From Campylobacter lanienae NCTC 13004 (lineage in GTDB: Bacteria > Campylobacterota > Campylobacteria > Campylobacterales > Campylobacteraceae): a stretch of 64,000 nt of DNA. The notes beneath the pieces are model-generated. The model had not been told where the DNA came from. It saw only the letters and a program-made list of their open reading frames with translations, and searched no databases. The position numbers were made by a program, and so were the translations under genes. Positions 39,486-49,394 of the stretch are shown here, piece after piece (positions within the stretch are counted from its first letter, which is position 1; each line of letters begins with the position of its first letter). Location: assembly GCF_002139935.1 (NCBI RefSeq), contig NZ_CP015578.1:868001-932000 (forward strand). The letters are read 5' to 3'.

Positions 39486-41411
39486 TTAATCCCTTAATAA
39501 CGCATCAATCGGATTTAGCTTAGATGCATTTTGCGCTGGAATATAGCCAAAAATTATCCCTATAAGACTAGAAACACAAATAGCTATAATAATCGAAGCA
39601 AAGCTAAATATCATACTAAACTCACTGCTTAGTGCATTAACAATAGTGCCAACCAAATAAGCTAACCCCACTCCGATCACTCCACCAATAGCACATAATA
39701 GTATCGCTTCGATTAAAAATTGAAGTAAAATATCTCTACTCTTTGCTCCAATTGCCATGCGAATTCCAATCTCTTTAGTTCTCTCAAATACACTCACAAG
39801 CATAATATTCATAACCCCAATTCCACCAACCATCAAAGATATAAAAGCAATACCAGAGATCAAAAGCCCCATTGTATTTACCGTGCTTTGGACGGTTTGC
39901 ATTATGGTATCTGAATTCACAGTGAAAAAATCCTTCCCCCCACGAATCGAGCTCATAGCTTCTATTATGCCACTTTCTGCTACTTGTGCGTTGATTTGAT
40001 CATTTATTTTAACAATTATTGAGCGTATATTTTGAACTCCAGTAAGCTTATTGGCCGCTGTGGTATATGGTAGATAAACTGTGATATTATCAGCACCAAA
40101 TGAGCCTGAATCCTTATATCCTACTCCGATAATTGTAAATGGCTGCTTATTAAAGATAATTGTCTTACCGATAGGATCAACCCCATCAAAAAGCTCTTTT
40201 TGAGCCAAGTTATCAATAATAATATTTGAGCGAGAAAATCTCAAATCATCAGCATCAAAATCCCTACCACTAATAATACTCACCCCAGATACACTAAGCA
40301 AATTCTCACTACCACTTCTTAAACTAGCATCTACATTTTTATTGCCATATGTCAAAAGTCCAGAGCTATTTATCCTAGGCGTAGCATAATCTATAAAGCT
40401 AAGACTCTCAAGCATCTTATAGCTCTCTATACTAAAATCTTTTAATTTTTTAGCGTTTCTATCACCAAAATTCTTACCCAACATTAGAGTTATGGTATTT
40501 GTCCCCATGCTATTTATATTGGCTAAAATCTTTTGTTCGCTACCCTTGGCTAATGCTACTACGCAAATTACTGATGCTATACCGATGATTATACCAAGCA
40601 TAGTTAAAAACGATCTAAGCTTATGCGATTTAATCGCTGATACACTCATCACAAAGCTCTCAATAAATCTGTCTTTAAAGGCTTTGAAATTTGATTTGAT
40701 AGCTATATTTTCGGGGTTTTTAGTATATCTCTCATCGCTTTTTACAATATCATTTATGATATTTCCATCTTTGATCTCTATAATGCGGTTTGCCCAACTA
40801 GCTATATCTTTATCATGAGTTACTATTATAATAGTATGGCCATCTTTATGTAGATCCTTTAAAATCTCCATAACCATCACCCCACTAGCACTATCTAGTG
40901 CTCCAGTAGGCTCATCACAAAGCAAAATCTCCCCACCATTCATAAGCGCCCTAGCTATGCTTACTCGCTGTTGCTGACCGCCACTTAGGTGATTTGGCAT
41001 GGTATCAAATTTAGACTCTAAGCCTAGTTTGCTTAATAGCTCTTTAGCTCTAGCTAATCTCTCATCTCTATCCATCCCAGCATAAATTCCAGGTAAAGCG
41101 ACATTGTTTTTAGAGTCATTAGAGCTAAGTAGATTATAACGCTGAAATATAAAGCCAAATTTCTTTAATCTAAGATATGATAGCTCATCTTTATTAAATT
41201 TACTTATATCCTTGCCATCAAGCTCATATTTGCCACTAGTTGGTGTATCAAGGCAACCTAAGATATTCATAAGCGTACTCTTGCCGCTACCTGATTGACC
41301 GATAATAGCTACAAACTCACCTTTTTTAATCTCTAAATTTATCCCTTTTAATACCTCTGTTTGAGTATCACCAACTCTAAAAGATTTACGAATATTATCT
41401 AATCTAATCAT
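39486..41411 (-). CDS. macB: Macrolide/peptide exporter ATPase-permease MacB
   Basis: 641 residues from ATG 41411 (MIRLDNIRKSF); a GTG one codon earlier is also open. N-terminal ATPase with Walker A GQSGSGKST near 40, signature LSGGQQQRVSIARA and LLCDEPTGALDS, then one membrane helix near 270, a large periplasmic domain and three more helices, ending in the FtsX-type region with AIGAKSRDIL. MacB drives export of macrolides, lipopeptides or toxins via mechanotransmission. The ATG overlaps the macA stop by one base. Confidence 0.92.
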   Translation of the reverse strand: MIRLDNIRKSFRVGDTQTEVLKGINLEIKKGEFVAIIGQSGSGKSTLMNILGCLDTPTSGKYELDGKDISKFNKDELSYLRLKKFGFIFQRYNLLSSNDSKNNVALPGIYAGMDRDERLARAKELLSKLGLESKFDTMPNHLSGGQQQRVSIARALMNGGEILLCDEPTGALDSASGVMVMEILKDLHKDGHTIIIVTHDKDIASWANRIIEIKDGNIINDIVKSDERYTKNPENIAIKSNFKAFKDRFIESFVMSVSAIKSHKLRSFLTMLGIIIGIASVICVVALAKGSEQKILANINSMGTNTITLMLGKNFGDRNAKKLKDFSIESYKMLESLSFIDYATPRINSSGLLTYGNKNVDASLRSGSENLLSVSGVSIISGRDFDADDLRFSRSNIIIDNLAQKELFDGVDPIGKTIIFNKQPFTIIGVGYKDSGSFGADNITVYLPYTTAANKLTGVQNIRSIIVKINDQINAQVAESGIIEAMSSIRGGKDFFTVNSDTIMQTVQSTVNTMGLLISGIAFISLMVGGIGVMNIMLVSVFERTKEIGIRMAIGAKSRDILLQFLIEAILLCAIGGVIGVGLAYLVGTIVNALSSEFSMIFSFASIIIAICVSSLIGIIFGYIPAQNASKLNPIDALLRD

Positions 41412-42604
41412 CACAATCTCATCGCAGGTTTTCTAGAACTATTCATCATATTTTGAACGCCTGTTGAATTTAGATAGAAATATACAACCTCCTCACCCTC
41501 ATTTAGCCCTTCGATTATCTGTGTATTTATACCATTTGTTACGCCGGTTTTTATAGATTTTTGCTCTACTTTATCACCATTTTTGATATATACGAATTTG
41601 CCTTTTTTGCCTGATTTTATCGCCATTGTAGGTAGATATAGCACATCTTTATTCTCAGCAATTATAATCTTATTTTCCGTTGTCATACCTATACGCAAAA
41701 TCTCATCACTATTATCCACATTTACCTTAGCGTAATAATATACCGCTGAGCTTGAGCTTGAGCTGCTTGAGTTTGAATTTGAAGATGAGTATTGGCCATC
41801 ACTAAGAGTAGTTAGACCTGGGTCAATTGAGCTTATATATGCGGTATATTTTTTAGAATTATTTGAAAGAATCGAATACTCTACTTTATCTCCTACCTTG
41901 ATATTAGGTACATCGCCCTCGCTAACTTGTAATCTTATCTCCATTTTAGTTAAATCTGCGATATTTACTAAAGTCGGTGTGGTTTGATTGGCATTTAGAG
42001 TCTGACCCACCTCCACAGGCACAGATACCACAACTCCATCAAATGGCGCCCTAATATCAGTATAACCCAAATTTGTCCTAGCAGTATCTATCTCAATTCC
42101 AGTTTGTTTAATTTGAGCTTCTATCTCTTTTAAACTAGCTAATTTTAAACTATAAGCATCTTTAGCATTTTCTAAGCTCTCTTGGCTTGTGGCGTTTTGT
42201 TTAGCTAGATTTTGCTCCCTTTTATACTGCTTTAATGCGATATCAACTGAAATTCTAGCCGAGTTTAACTTCGCTTCTAAAATCTCCAAAGCCGCAAGTT
42301 GCTGATCAAGCGTATTTTGCTGCTTTATGCTATCTATTTGAGCTATTTTATCTCCGGCTTTTACTCTATCACCTACTTTTACATATAGCTCTTTTATCTG
42401 ACCGCTTACTTGAGCACCTACATCAACTAAATTACGAGAAAAAACTTCACCCACAGCATCTACGCTTTGGATTATATCTCCCTTTTTAACTACTGTTGTT
42501 ATATACTCATTTTTTGGCGTTTCATCTCTTAAACTCCACCACAAAATAGCCCCACCAGCAATCACTATAATAAGAATTGCTAATAATTTTTTCGATATTT
42601 TCAT
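41411..42604 (-). CDS. macA: Periplasmic adaptor MacA
   Basis: 397 residues of membrane-fusion protein: an N-terminal anchor helix (6-25), lipoyl halves (VDVGAQVSGQI and TDIRAPFDGVVVS), a helical hairpin between them (about 95-175) and beta-barrel/membrane-proximal domains. A serine-rich run lies near residues 278-292 (NSNSSSSSSSS), coded by GAGCTT-like hexamer repeats on the + strand. It links MacB to the TolC-like channel. AAGGAAAATA precedes the ATG. Confidence 0.92.
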   Translation of the reverse strand: MKISKKLLAILIIVIAGGAILWWSLRDETPKNEYITTVVKKGDIIQSVDAVGEVFSRNLVDVGAQVSGQIKELYVKVGDRVKAGDKIAQIDSIKQQNTLDQQLAALEILEAKLNSARISVDIALKQYKREQNLAKQNATSQESLENAKDAYSLKLASLKEIEAQIKQTGIEIDTARTNLGYTDIRAPFDGVVVSVPVEVGQTLNANQTTPTLVNIADLTKMEIRLQVSEGDVPNIKVGDKVEYSILSNNSKKYTAYISSIDPGLTTLSDGQYSSSNSNSSSSSSSSAVYYYAKVNVDNSDEILRIGMTTENKIIIAENKDVLYLPTMAIKSGKKGKFVYIKNGDKVEQKSIKTGVTNGINTQIIEGLNEGEEVVYFYLNSTGVQNMMNSSRKPAMRL

Positions 42605-42630
42605 TATTTTCCTTAGATATTTTTGGCGTC

Positions 42631-42636
42631 ATTGTA
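42631..42636 (-). promoter_or_regulatory. Putative -10 box for macAB-tolC-comEC
   Basis: TACAAT on the complement, giving a start about 20 bases before the macA ATG. No clear -35. Confidence 0.35.
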
Positions 42637-42700
42637 GGTAATTTATGTAAATTTATTGTTAAGCTTAGATTAAATTTAATCAATTTTAACCATATTTAGA

Positions 42701-42706
42701 TACAAT
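42701..42706 (+). promoter_or_regulatory. Putative -10 box for the glmU operon
   Basis: TACAAT preceded by TTTAGA, 33 bases before the glmU ATG, in the 135-base divergent gap with macA. No clear -35. Confidence 0.4.
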
Positions 42707-42739
42707 AATGCCAAATTCAAATCATCAAAAGAGTTAGCT

Positions 42740-44044
42740 ATGCAAGATATATCAATCATCATATTAGCAGCCGGCAATGGCACACGCATGAAATCCCCAA
42801 AATCCAAAGTCCTACATACATTAAGCGGTAGATCTATGATTAGCCATGTGATAGATAAATCACTTCAAATATCTGATGATATTTCTGTTGTTTTAGGCTA
42901 TCAATTTGATGAAGTTAGCAAAGCTATAAATAGCGAATTTAGCGGTATAAATATAACAAGACAAGATACTCAAAACTATCCTGGCACTGCTGGGGCCGTT
43001 ATGAGCGCAAGGCCTAAATATGACAAAACTCTAATAATCTGTGCTGATATGCCACTAGTCAAGGTTGAAGAGCTAATATCCATAGCCAAAGGAGATAGCG
43101 ATATCACCTTAGCCGCCTTTTTATCTGATGAGCCTTTTGGCTATGGAAGAGTAATAAAAGATGAAAATCAAGTAATAAAAATCGTAGAAGAAAAAGACGC
43201 AACCAAAGATCAAAAAGCTATAAATTTATGTAACGCAGGGGCGTATTGCTTTAATACAGCTTTATTAAACTCAATTTTACCTAAAATAGATAACAAAAAC
43301 GCAAGCAGCGAATACTACCTAACTGACGCCATAGAAATAGCCCTAAAAGATGGAAAAAGCGTTGGTTATGTCTTAGTAGATGAGCAAAATTTCATGGGTA
43401 TTAATGACAAACTAGCTTTAAGTAAAGCTGAAAATATAATGCAAAATGAGATTAAATCAAATTTGATGAAAAATGGCGTTATAATCAGATTACCAAATAG
43501 CGTATTTATCGATAGTAGAGCTAAATTTGAAGGTGAATGTGAGATAGAGAGCGGATGTGTAATTAAGGGCGATTGCCTTATTAAAAACTCAATTATCAAA
43601 AGTAGCTCTGTGGTAGAATACAGCACAATAATCGATAGCGATATTGGCCCGATGGCGCATTTAAGACCAAAAAGCTATATTAATTCTACTCATATTGGTA
43701 ACTTTGTAGAGCTTAAAAATGCGAATTTAGATGGTGTCAAGGCTGGCCATCTAAGCTACTTAGGAGATTGCGAGATCGGCAAAGGCACAAATGTGGGATG
43801 CGGCACCATAACTTGTAATTACGATGGCAAAAATAAACACAAAACAATAATAGGCAAAAATGTATTTATAGGTAGCGATACCCAGCTCATTGCGCCTTTA
43901 AATATCGCTGATGATACACTCATAGCAGCCGGTTCTAGCGTAACAAACGATAGTCAAAAAGGCGATTTGGTAATCGCTAGGGCAAAACAGAGTAACAAAA
44001 ATGGATTTTTCTATAAATTTTTTGGCAAAAAAGATGAAAAATAG
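42740..44044 (+). CDS. glmU: Bifunctional GlmU uridylyltransferase/acetyltransferase
   Basis: 434 residues. The uridylyltransferase domain opens with ILAAGNGTRMKSPKSKVLH (7-26 region), and the C-terminal left-handed beta helix (from about 240) carries hexapeptide repeats and the acetyltransferase signature GTITCNYDGKNKH with the conserved His. It makes UDP-GlcNAc for peptidoglycan, lipid A and glycans in two steps. It opens a seven-gene envelope-related operon; its end overlaps coaBC by 11 bases. Confidence 0.97.
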   Translation: MQDISIIILAAGNGTRMKSPKSKVLHTLSGRSMISHVIDKSLQISDDISVVLGYQFDEVSKAINSEFSGINITRQDTQNYPGTAGAVMSARPKYDKTLIICADMPLVKVEELISIAKGDSDITLAAFLSDEPFGYGRVIKDENQVIKIVEEKDATKDQKAINLCNAGAYCFNTALLNSILPKIDNKNASSEYYLTDAIEIALKDGKSVGYVLVDEQNFMGINDKLALSKAENIMQNEIKSNLMKNGVIIRLPNSVFIDSRAKFEGECEIESGCVIKGDCLIKNSIIKSSSVVEYSTIIDSDIGPMAHLRPKSYINSTHIGNFVELKNANLDGVKAGHLSYLGDCEIGKGTNVGCGTITCNYDGKNKHKTIIGKNVFIGSDTQLIAPLNIADDTLIAAGSSVTNDSQKGDLVIARAKQSNKNGFFYKFFGKKDEK

Positions 44045-45194
44045 AGATATTTTATTAGCTGTTTGTGGGAGTATTAGCTTTTATAAAGCTTATGAAATTT
44101 TAAGTCTGCTTAAAAAAAATGGCGCAAATGTGAGAGTTTTACTAAGCGATGGTGCGCTTAAATTCACTACTCCAGTTGGCTTTGAAGCCCTTAGCAATGG
44201 TGTTTTAAGCTCACTCAATGAGAGTTGGGCGGATAATCTAACTCACATAAGCTTTAGCAAAAATGATCTAATCATCATCGCCCCAGCCACCGCTAATAGC
44301 ATTAATAAAATCGCTCTTGGAATTGCTGATAATATCTTTTTACAGACCATTTTAGCCGCATCTTGCCCTAAAATAATCGCTCCTGCGGCCAATAATCATA
44401 TGCTAGAAAACCCAGCTACAATTAGAAATTTAGAGATTTTAAAGAATGATGGCTTTATAATAGTTGAGCCAATTGCTAAGACTCTAGCTTGTTTGGATTA
44501 TGGAAAAGGCGGATTAAATGAGCCTTGGCTAATTGTAGAAACCGCCAAAAGAGTATTAAACCAAGATGAGTTTTACAAAGGCAAAAAGGTTATAATCACC
44601 GGTGGTCCAACAACTGAAAAGATAGATGACGCAAGAGCCATCACCAACCACTCAAGCGGCAAAATGTCAAAAGCCCTAGCCGATAGTTTCTATTACGCTG
44701 GTGCTGATGTGGTATTTATAAGCTCGGTTGATTTTGATACCCCGTATAAGATGATTAAATTCAAAAGCTCAAATGAGCTATTAAATGCCTTAAATTCTCA
44801 AAAAGTAACTCAAAATGATATTTTGATTATGTGTGCGGCGGTTAGTGATTTTGTCTGCCTTAACCCTAAAGATGGAAAGATAAAAAAAGATAAAATGGGC
44901 GATAAAATCGAGCTAAAATTAAATATTGATATATTAAAAAATTTAAATCTAAATTGTAAAAAAATCGGCTTTAAGATGGAGATGAATCCACAAAATGCTC
45001 TAAACAACGCCAAAAATATGCTAATAGATAAAAACCTAAATGCGGTCTGCTTAAATATCTTAGATGATAAGATCAAATTTGGCTCTGACCAAACCCAAAT
45101 AAGCTTCATAACCAAAGACTCAACCACGCAAACCGATTTCGCCCCAAAAGAGCTAGTCGCATCGCAAATCACGGAGCTAGTAAAAAATATATGA
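44034..45194 (+). CDS. coaBC: CoaBC, phosphopantothenoylcysteine synthetase/decarboxylase
   Basis: 386 residues from ATG 44034 (MKNRDILLAVCGSIS, the usual CoaC opening); an upstream in-frame ATG lies deep in glmU. The N-terminal flavoprotein decarboxylase (to about 180) has GSISFYK, the PAAN-type motif APAANNHM and a substrate-binding cysteine near 158; the C-terminal CoaB half has ITGGPTTEKIDDARAITN. It carries out two steps of coenzyme A synthesis. The last bases overlap the next gene. Confidence 0.94.
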   Translation: MKNRDILLAVCGSISFYKAYEILSLLKKNGANVRVLLSDGALKFTTPVGFEALSNGVLSSLNESWADNLTHISFSKNDLIIIAPATANSINKIALGIADNIFLQTILAASCPKIIAPAANNHMLENPATIRNLEILKNDGFIIVEPIAKTLACLDYGKGGLNEPWLIVETAKRVLNQDEFYKGKKVIITGGPTTEKIDDARAITNHSSGKMSKALADSFYYAGADVVFISSVDFDTPYKMIKFKSSNELLNALNSQKVTQNDILIMCAAVSDFVCLNPKDGKIKKDKMGDKIELKLNIDILKNLNLNCKKIGFKMEMNPQNALNNAKNMLIDKNLNAVCLNILDDKIKFGSDQTQISFITKDSTTQTDFAPKELVASQITELVKNI

Positions 45195-45862
45195 TAAATA
45201 GAGTAAATCAAATTCAATCAGCCAAAATCTCAAACAACATCCCAGCTATGATAAACTCAAGCTTGCCTGTAATAATAAAGGTCTTAGAACAGACTAGATT
45301 TAACCGCTATAATATCAAATTTGGCACCAAAACCATAAGCACCACAAGCTACAAAGAGCTAGATGTAGGAAGCGAATACTACGCAAATATCGGCTCACAA
45401 AGTGGTGGTGTAATAAGCATAAACTCACTAACCAAAAGAGAGGTTATCGAACCAGTTTTAGCCGATGGAGTAAGCCTAATCGAGATGGTAGCCAACTCAA
45501 AAGATCTATCTTGGTTGATCCCATATATCAAAACCAAAATGTCAAATTCGCTCTCTAAGGATGAATTTAGCATATACGCAGATATGATAATGGCACTAAA
45601 TGAAAATATACTTCATATACCATTTTACTATGATAACCGCTCAGCATTGATACAAATTTCACTCAATAAAAATCCCAAAATTTATCTAATTTTCTCTTTG
45701 TTTGCTCCTGTGATTATATCAATAAAAGATGGCAAATTCAATCTCATTAGCTCACAATACCCAAGTCTTAGCAAAGCCTTAGCCAGTGAATTAAAGTGCG
45801 AATTTGAGATCAAAAACATATCTCCACTATGGCAAAAAGCCACCATAAAGGCGACAATATGA
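45191..45862 (+). CDS. Hypothetical protein between coaBC and uppS (223 aa)
   Basis: 223 residues without signal peptide, membrane helices or cysteines apart from one near 200. It overlaps coaBC by 4 bases and uppS by an ATGA junction, and a gene of unknown function stands at the same place in C. jejuni (Cj0823). Two halves are visible: a beta-rich block (about 30-95: YNIKFGTKTIST, LDVGSEYYANIG) and a C-terminal block with an IPFYYDNRSALIQISL segment. The order loosely recalls FliK-type hook-length proteins, an untested idea. Function unknown. Confidence 0.85.
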   Translation: MINRVNQIQSAKISNNIPAMINSSLPVIIKVLEQTRFNRYNIKFGTKTISTTSYKELDVGSEYYANIGSQSGGVISINSLTKREVIEPVLADGVSLIEMVANSKDLSWLIPYIKTKMSNSLSKDEFSIYADMIMALNENILHIPFYYDNRSALIQISLNKNPKIYLIFSLFAPVIISIKDGKFNLISSQYPSLSKALASELKCEFEIKNISPLWQKATIKATI

Positions 45863-46536
45863 ATACCCTAAATCATCTAGCTATAATTATGGATGGCAAT
45901 GGTAGATGGGCCAAAAATCGCACACTAATAAGAACCGATGGCCACAAAAAGGGCGCTGACACAGTAGAAAATATAGCAATTTACTGCGCTAAAAATGGGA
46001 TTAAAAATCTCACGCTCTATGCTTTTAGCACAGAGAATTGGAAACGGCCAAAGAGCGAGGTTGATTTTTTGCTAAATTTGCTTTTGAAATTTATCAAGCT
46101 TAAAGAGAATTTATTTTTAGAAAATAGTATTAGATTTCACACAATTGGCGATTTAAGCCCATTTAGCACTCAATTAAAAAATGCTATAGCTAATCTCAAA
46201 GATAAAACCAAAGATAATAGTAGGCTAAATTTAATCCTAGCTATAAACTACGGAAGCCAAAATGAGATAGTAAGAGCTGTCAATTCTGCCCTTGCTAATG
46301 GAGTTAAAATAGATGAAAAAAGCATATCAAGCCACCTTGATAGCGCTGATTTTGGCGATGTGGATCTGATGATTAGAACGGGTGGCGAGCATAGACTTAG
46401 CAACTTTTTATTATGGCAATCTAGCTATGCTGAGTTAGCATTTACCCCAACTCTTTGGCCAGATTTTGATACAAAAGAGCTTGATGAGATTATAGCTAAA
46501 TTTAAGATCACTCACCGCAAATTTGGGGCGATTTAA
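45859..46536 (+). CDS. uppS: Undecaprenyl diphosphate synthase
   Basis: 225 residues from ATG 45859 (MNTLNHLAIIMDGNGRWAK), the normal start; AAAGGCG lies 7 bases upstream, and a longer in-frame ATG at 45829 has no family support. Cis-prenyltransferase motifs: MDGNGRWA with the catalytic Asp, LYAFSTENWKRP, and DLMIRTGGEHRLSNFLLWQ. It builds the C55 carrier for peptidoglycan and glycans. Coupled to genes on both sides. Confidence 0.96.
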   Translation: MNTLNHLAIIMDGNGRWAKNRTLIRTDGHKKGADTVENIAIYCAKNGIKNLTLYAFSTENWKRPKSEVDFLLNLLLKFIKLKENLFLENSIRFHTIGDLSPFSTQLKNAIANLKDKTKDNSRLNLILAINYGSQNEIVRAVNSALANGVKIDEKSISSHLDSADFGDVDLMIRTGGEHRLSNFLLWQSSYAELAFTPTLWPDFDTKELDEIIAKFKITHRKFGAI

Positions 46537-47270
46537 TGCTATTTATATTTTTTATTTTTGGCCTTTGCTTTGGCTCATTTGCCGCAGTTTTAGCCACCAG
46601 AGTGCCAAATTCACAAGATATCATATTTACTCGCAGCCGCTGCCAAAAATGCCATAAAAAATTAAATTTTTATGAGCTTATTCCGATAGTTTCATGGCTG
46701 ATTTTAAATAAAAAATGTAAAAATTGTAAATCCGAGATTTCAGCTTTTTATCCGCTATCTGAGCTTTTGATTGGAATTTTAGCTATTTTGGCATATCTTG
46801 CTAAGCCAAATTTAATCTTAGCTATAATTTTAGTTTTGATATTTACTATTTTTTATGCTCTTAGCGTGATTGATTATAGGCTAAAAGCTGTGCCAAATTC
46901 GCTTTTAATGAGTGGATATTTCTTAGCTATAATTTATGCTTTTTTAAGCGATATCAACCAAATTTTAAACTCATTTATCATAATTGGCTTTATGGTGATT
47001 TTAAAAAGCATCCTAATGCTAAGGCATAAATATCAAAGCCAAATATCAGAGCCAATGGGCGATGCTGATAGTATATTTATAGGTTCAATGGTTGCTATTT
47101 TGGGGCTTTGGTGGGGAATTGTAGCTCTGTTTATAGGCTCTATTATCCAGCTTGGATTTCACTTAATCAAAAAAGAGCGTGCTATAGCTTTCATCCCGGC
47201 GCTTTTTTTGGGTTTTATCTGTGCTTTAATGCTAGATAATTTCACAAATATAAATTTAGGATTAATATGA
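46536..47270 (+). CDS. Prepilin peptidase (A24 family)
   Basis: 244 residues, polytopic. The N-terminal zinc-type loop has CQKC and CKNC (about residues 36-70); the catalytic aspartates sit in IDYRLKAVPN and in the GDADSIF motif that replaces the usual G-x-GD. The methylase/peptidase processes class III leaders of type IV pilin-like proteins. In Campylobacter such pilin-like parts belong to the Cts natural-transformation apparatus, so a role in DNA uptake is likely; comEC is also in this window. Shares one base with uppS. Confidence 0.9.
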   Translation: MLFIFFIFGLCFGSFAAVLATRVPNSQDIIFTRSRCQKCHKKLNFYELIPIVSWLILNKKCKNCKSEISAFYPLSELLIGILAILAYLAKPNLILAIILVLIFTIFYALSVIDYRLKAVPNSLLMSGYFLAIIYAFLSDINQILNSFIIIGFMVILKSILMLRHKYQSQISEPMGDADSIFIGSMVAILGLWWGIVALFIGSIIQLGFHLIKKERAIAFIPALFLGFICALMLDNFTNINLGLI

Positions 47271-48292
47271 ATAGGGTTAATATATATCTTTTTAGTAGTT
47301 TTTTATCAACCTTTGCGTCGCTTTTTGCTACTTTGTTTTTGATAGTTTCGATTATATTTTTTATACAAATTGTAAGGATCACTAGCTATATTGATATAAA
47401 TTTTGTTGAGCTTGTGAAGCTCTATCTATTTACACTTCCACAAATTCTGCTATTTACAACGCCTATTAGCTTTTTTGTATCTTTGGCGATGAGCTTTTTT
47501 CGCTTATCGAAAGAGAATGAGAGCATAGTGATATTTACTCTAGGCTATAGCCCAAAATATATAGCAAAATTTTTCCTACAAATATCAGCACTAATCTCAA
47601 TAATACTGCTCTTTATAGCTTTGGTTGTTATGCCAACAGCCTTTAATCTACACAATAATTTTGTAAATTATAAAAAAACAAAACTAAGCCTAAATCTCAA
47701 ACCAAGCGAATTTGGACAGAGATTTGGGTCTTGGATGATATTTATAGATAAGCAAAACAGCGACAAAAGCCTATCAAAATATGAAAATATTGTGCTTTAT
47801 AATAACAGCGATATAAATGAGAGATTTATCACCGCAAGTAGCGGAGATATCACCAATGAAGATGCAAAACTAAATTTAATCTTAAAAGATGGCTATATCT
47901 ATGATATAAAAGAGAATAAATGGAATATAGCCAAATACGACTCGCTCACAATCCGCTCAAATATCCAAGATAAATTTGGAGAAAATTTCAGCATTATAGA
48001 GTATTGGTCTAAAGCTAGTAGCGACCCAAAAGTTGCTAGAAATCTCATAATCTATACGCTTATAGCGCTATTTCCGCTAGCTAGCACCCTATTTGCTCTA
48101 AGCTTTGGCATTGTAACTTATAGATATGAAAAAGGGATTGTATATATTGGGGTTTTTGCGGTTTTGGCGGCCTATTTTACAGCTATTTTGTTGCTATCTA
48201 AGTATCCGATTTATGGAATTGTGGCTATTTTTACACTTACAATGCTATCTAGCTTGATAACTTTTAAACACAAAGTAATGAAAAAATACTAA
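47267..48292 (+). CDS. LptF/LptG-family permease (YjgP/YjgQ)
   Basis: 341 residues: three membrane segments before and three after a periplasmic beta-jellyroll (about 120-255), the LptF/G plan. LptF and LptG form the inner-membrane core that lifts lipopolysaccharide towards LptC. Which of the two this is cannot be decided; the second paralogue is not in the window. It overlaps the preceding gene by 4 bases and truA by 1 base. Confidence 0.88.
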   Translation: MNRVNIYLFSSFLSTFASLFATLFLIVSIIFFIQIVRITSYIDINFVELVKLYLFTLPQILLFTTPISFFVSLAMSFFRLSKENESIVIFTLGYSPKYIAKFFLQISALISIILLFIALVVMPTAFNLHNNFVNYKKTKLSLNLKPSEFGQRFGSWMIFIDKQNSDKSLSKYENIVLYNNSDINERFITASSGDITNEDAKLNLILKDGYIYDIKENKWNIAKYDSLTIRSNIQDKFGENFSIIEYWSKASSDPKVARNLIIYTLIALFPLASTLFALSFGIVTYRYEKGIVYIGVFAVLAAYFTAILLLSKYPIYGIVAIFTLTMLSSLITFKHKVMKKY

Positions 48293-49053
48293 TGAAAATA
48301 GCTCTCAAATATAGCTATAATGGCTCTAAATTTAGTGGTTCTCAAACCCAACCAAATATGCTAGCCGTAGAAGATGCGATAAATCAAGCCTTAAATCATA
48401 TCGGAATTTATGAGCCAATACTTTCTGGGTCTAGAACTGATAAGGGCGTCCATGCCTTAAACCAAATTTCAACCCTTCATTGTGGGGATTTTTGGGAATT
48501 AGATAGATTAAAATCACAAATTAATAGGCATCTAAGCCCCTATATCAGCATTAAGGATATATTCATTGTAGATGAGAGCTTTCATCCTAGATTTAGTGCA
48601 GTGGCTAGAGAGTATAGATATATCATCTACCACGGCGAAAAGTCGCCATTTTTAAGCGATTTTGTATATTTTTATCCAAATTTAGATTTAAAAAGATTAA
48701 ATTTAGCTCTTAATTATTTTATAGGCAAGCAAGACTTCAAACCATTTTATAAAGTCGGTAGCGGCGAAAAATCCACAATTAGAGAGATTTACAAAGCTTA
48801 TGCTTATCAAATTTCTAAAACCACATTTGGATTAAAAAGATATAACTCTAAGCCAAATTTAACTATCATTAAATTTAAAGCCAATGGATTTTTAAGAGCA
48901 CAAGTCAGACTAATGGTAGCTAACGCCTTAAAGGCAGCAAGCAGTGATGAGAATCTATGTGAGTTTATCAAGCTATATAGATCTCAAAAGCCACTTACCA
49001 AAATCCCAGCTCCATCAAATGGACTATACCTAAAAAAGGTATTTTTCAAATAA
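48292..49053 (+). CDS. truA: tRNA pseudouridine(38-40) synthase TruA
   Basis: 253 residues. Catalytic aspartate in [12 protein letters not shown] near residue 52, and the conserved [13 protein letters not shown] and EYRYIIYHG blocks. It modifies anticodon-arm uridines. Last gene of the glmU operon. Its stop is 3 bases from the convergent napD stop, and no hairpin terminator is visible between them. Confidence 0.95.
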   Translation: MKIALKYSYNGSKFSGSQTQPNMLAVEDAINQALNHIGIYEPILSGSRTDKGVHALNQISTLHCGDFWELDRLKSQINRHLSPYISIKDIFIVDESFHPRFSAVAREYRYIIYHGEKSPFLSDFVYFYPNLDLKRLNLALNYFIGKQDFKPFYKVGSGEKSTIREIYKAYAYQISKTTFGLKRYNSKPNLTIIKFKANGFLRAQVRLMVANALKAASSDENLCEFIKLYRSQKPLTKIPAPSNGLYLKKVFFK

Positions 49054-49055
49054 AT

Positions 49056-49394
49056 TTATATATTTGGGTTACCATTATATTTGATATCTTTGATATCCAT
49101 TTCATCTATTTTACGGACAATTTCTCCGATATCATTTGAGTTGGCTTTAGAGATATCGCTATCTAAATCTTGATAGCTATATATCATAGCCACGGTGCTC
49201 ACACCCTCAATCTGCTCTAAAGCTCTAAATGTAGCTAACTCACTATCAAAATCAGCTGATTCTATCAATACAATAATCTTATCACCCTCTTTAACCGCTA
49301 CTTCGCAATTTGGGATTTTCGCCACCACAGATGCGATATCTTCACGATTATCAGCACTCATTAGAGTTATAACTACGCTTGAAATATTATTCAT
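49056..49394 (-). CDS. napD: NapA maturation chaperone NapD
   Basis: 112 residues from ATG 49394 (MNNISSVVITL), which overlaps the napL stop in ATGA. It has the NapD ferredoxin-like fold pattern: a first strand with SSVVI, then IPNCEVAVKEGDKIIVLIE and IEGVSTVAMIYSYQD. NapD binds the twin-arginine signal of NapA and holds it back until the molybdenum cofactor is in. The C-terminal 25 residues extend beyond the E. coli length. Last gene of the nap operon. Confidence 0.9.
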   Translation of the reverse strand: MNNISSVVITLMSADNREDIASVVAKIPNCEVAVKEGDKIIVLIESADFDSELATFRALEQIEGVSTVAMIYSYQDLDSDISKANSNDIGEIVRKIDEMDIKDIKYNGNPNI

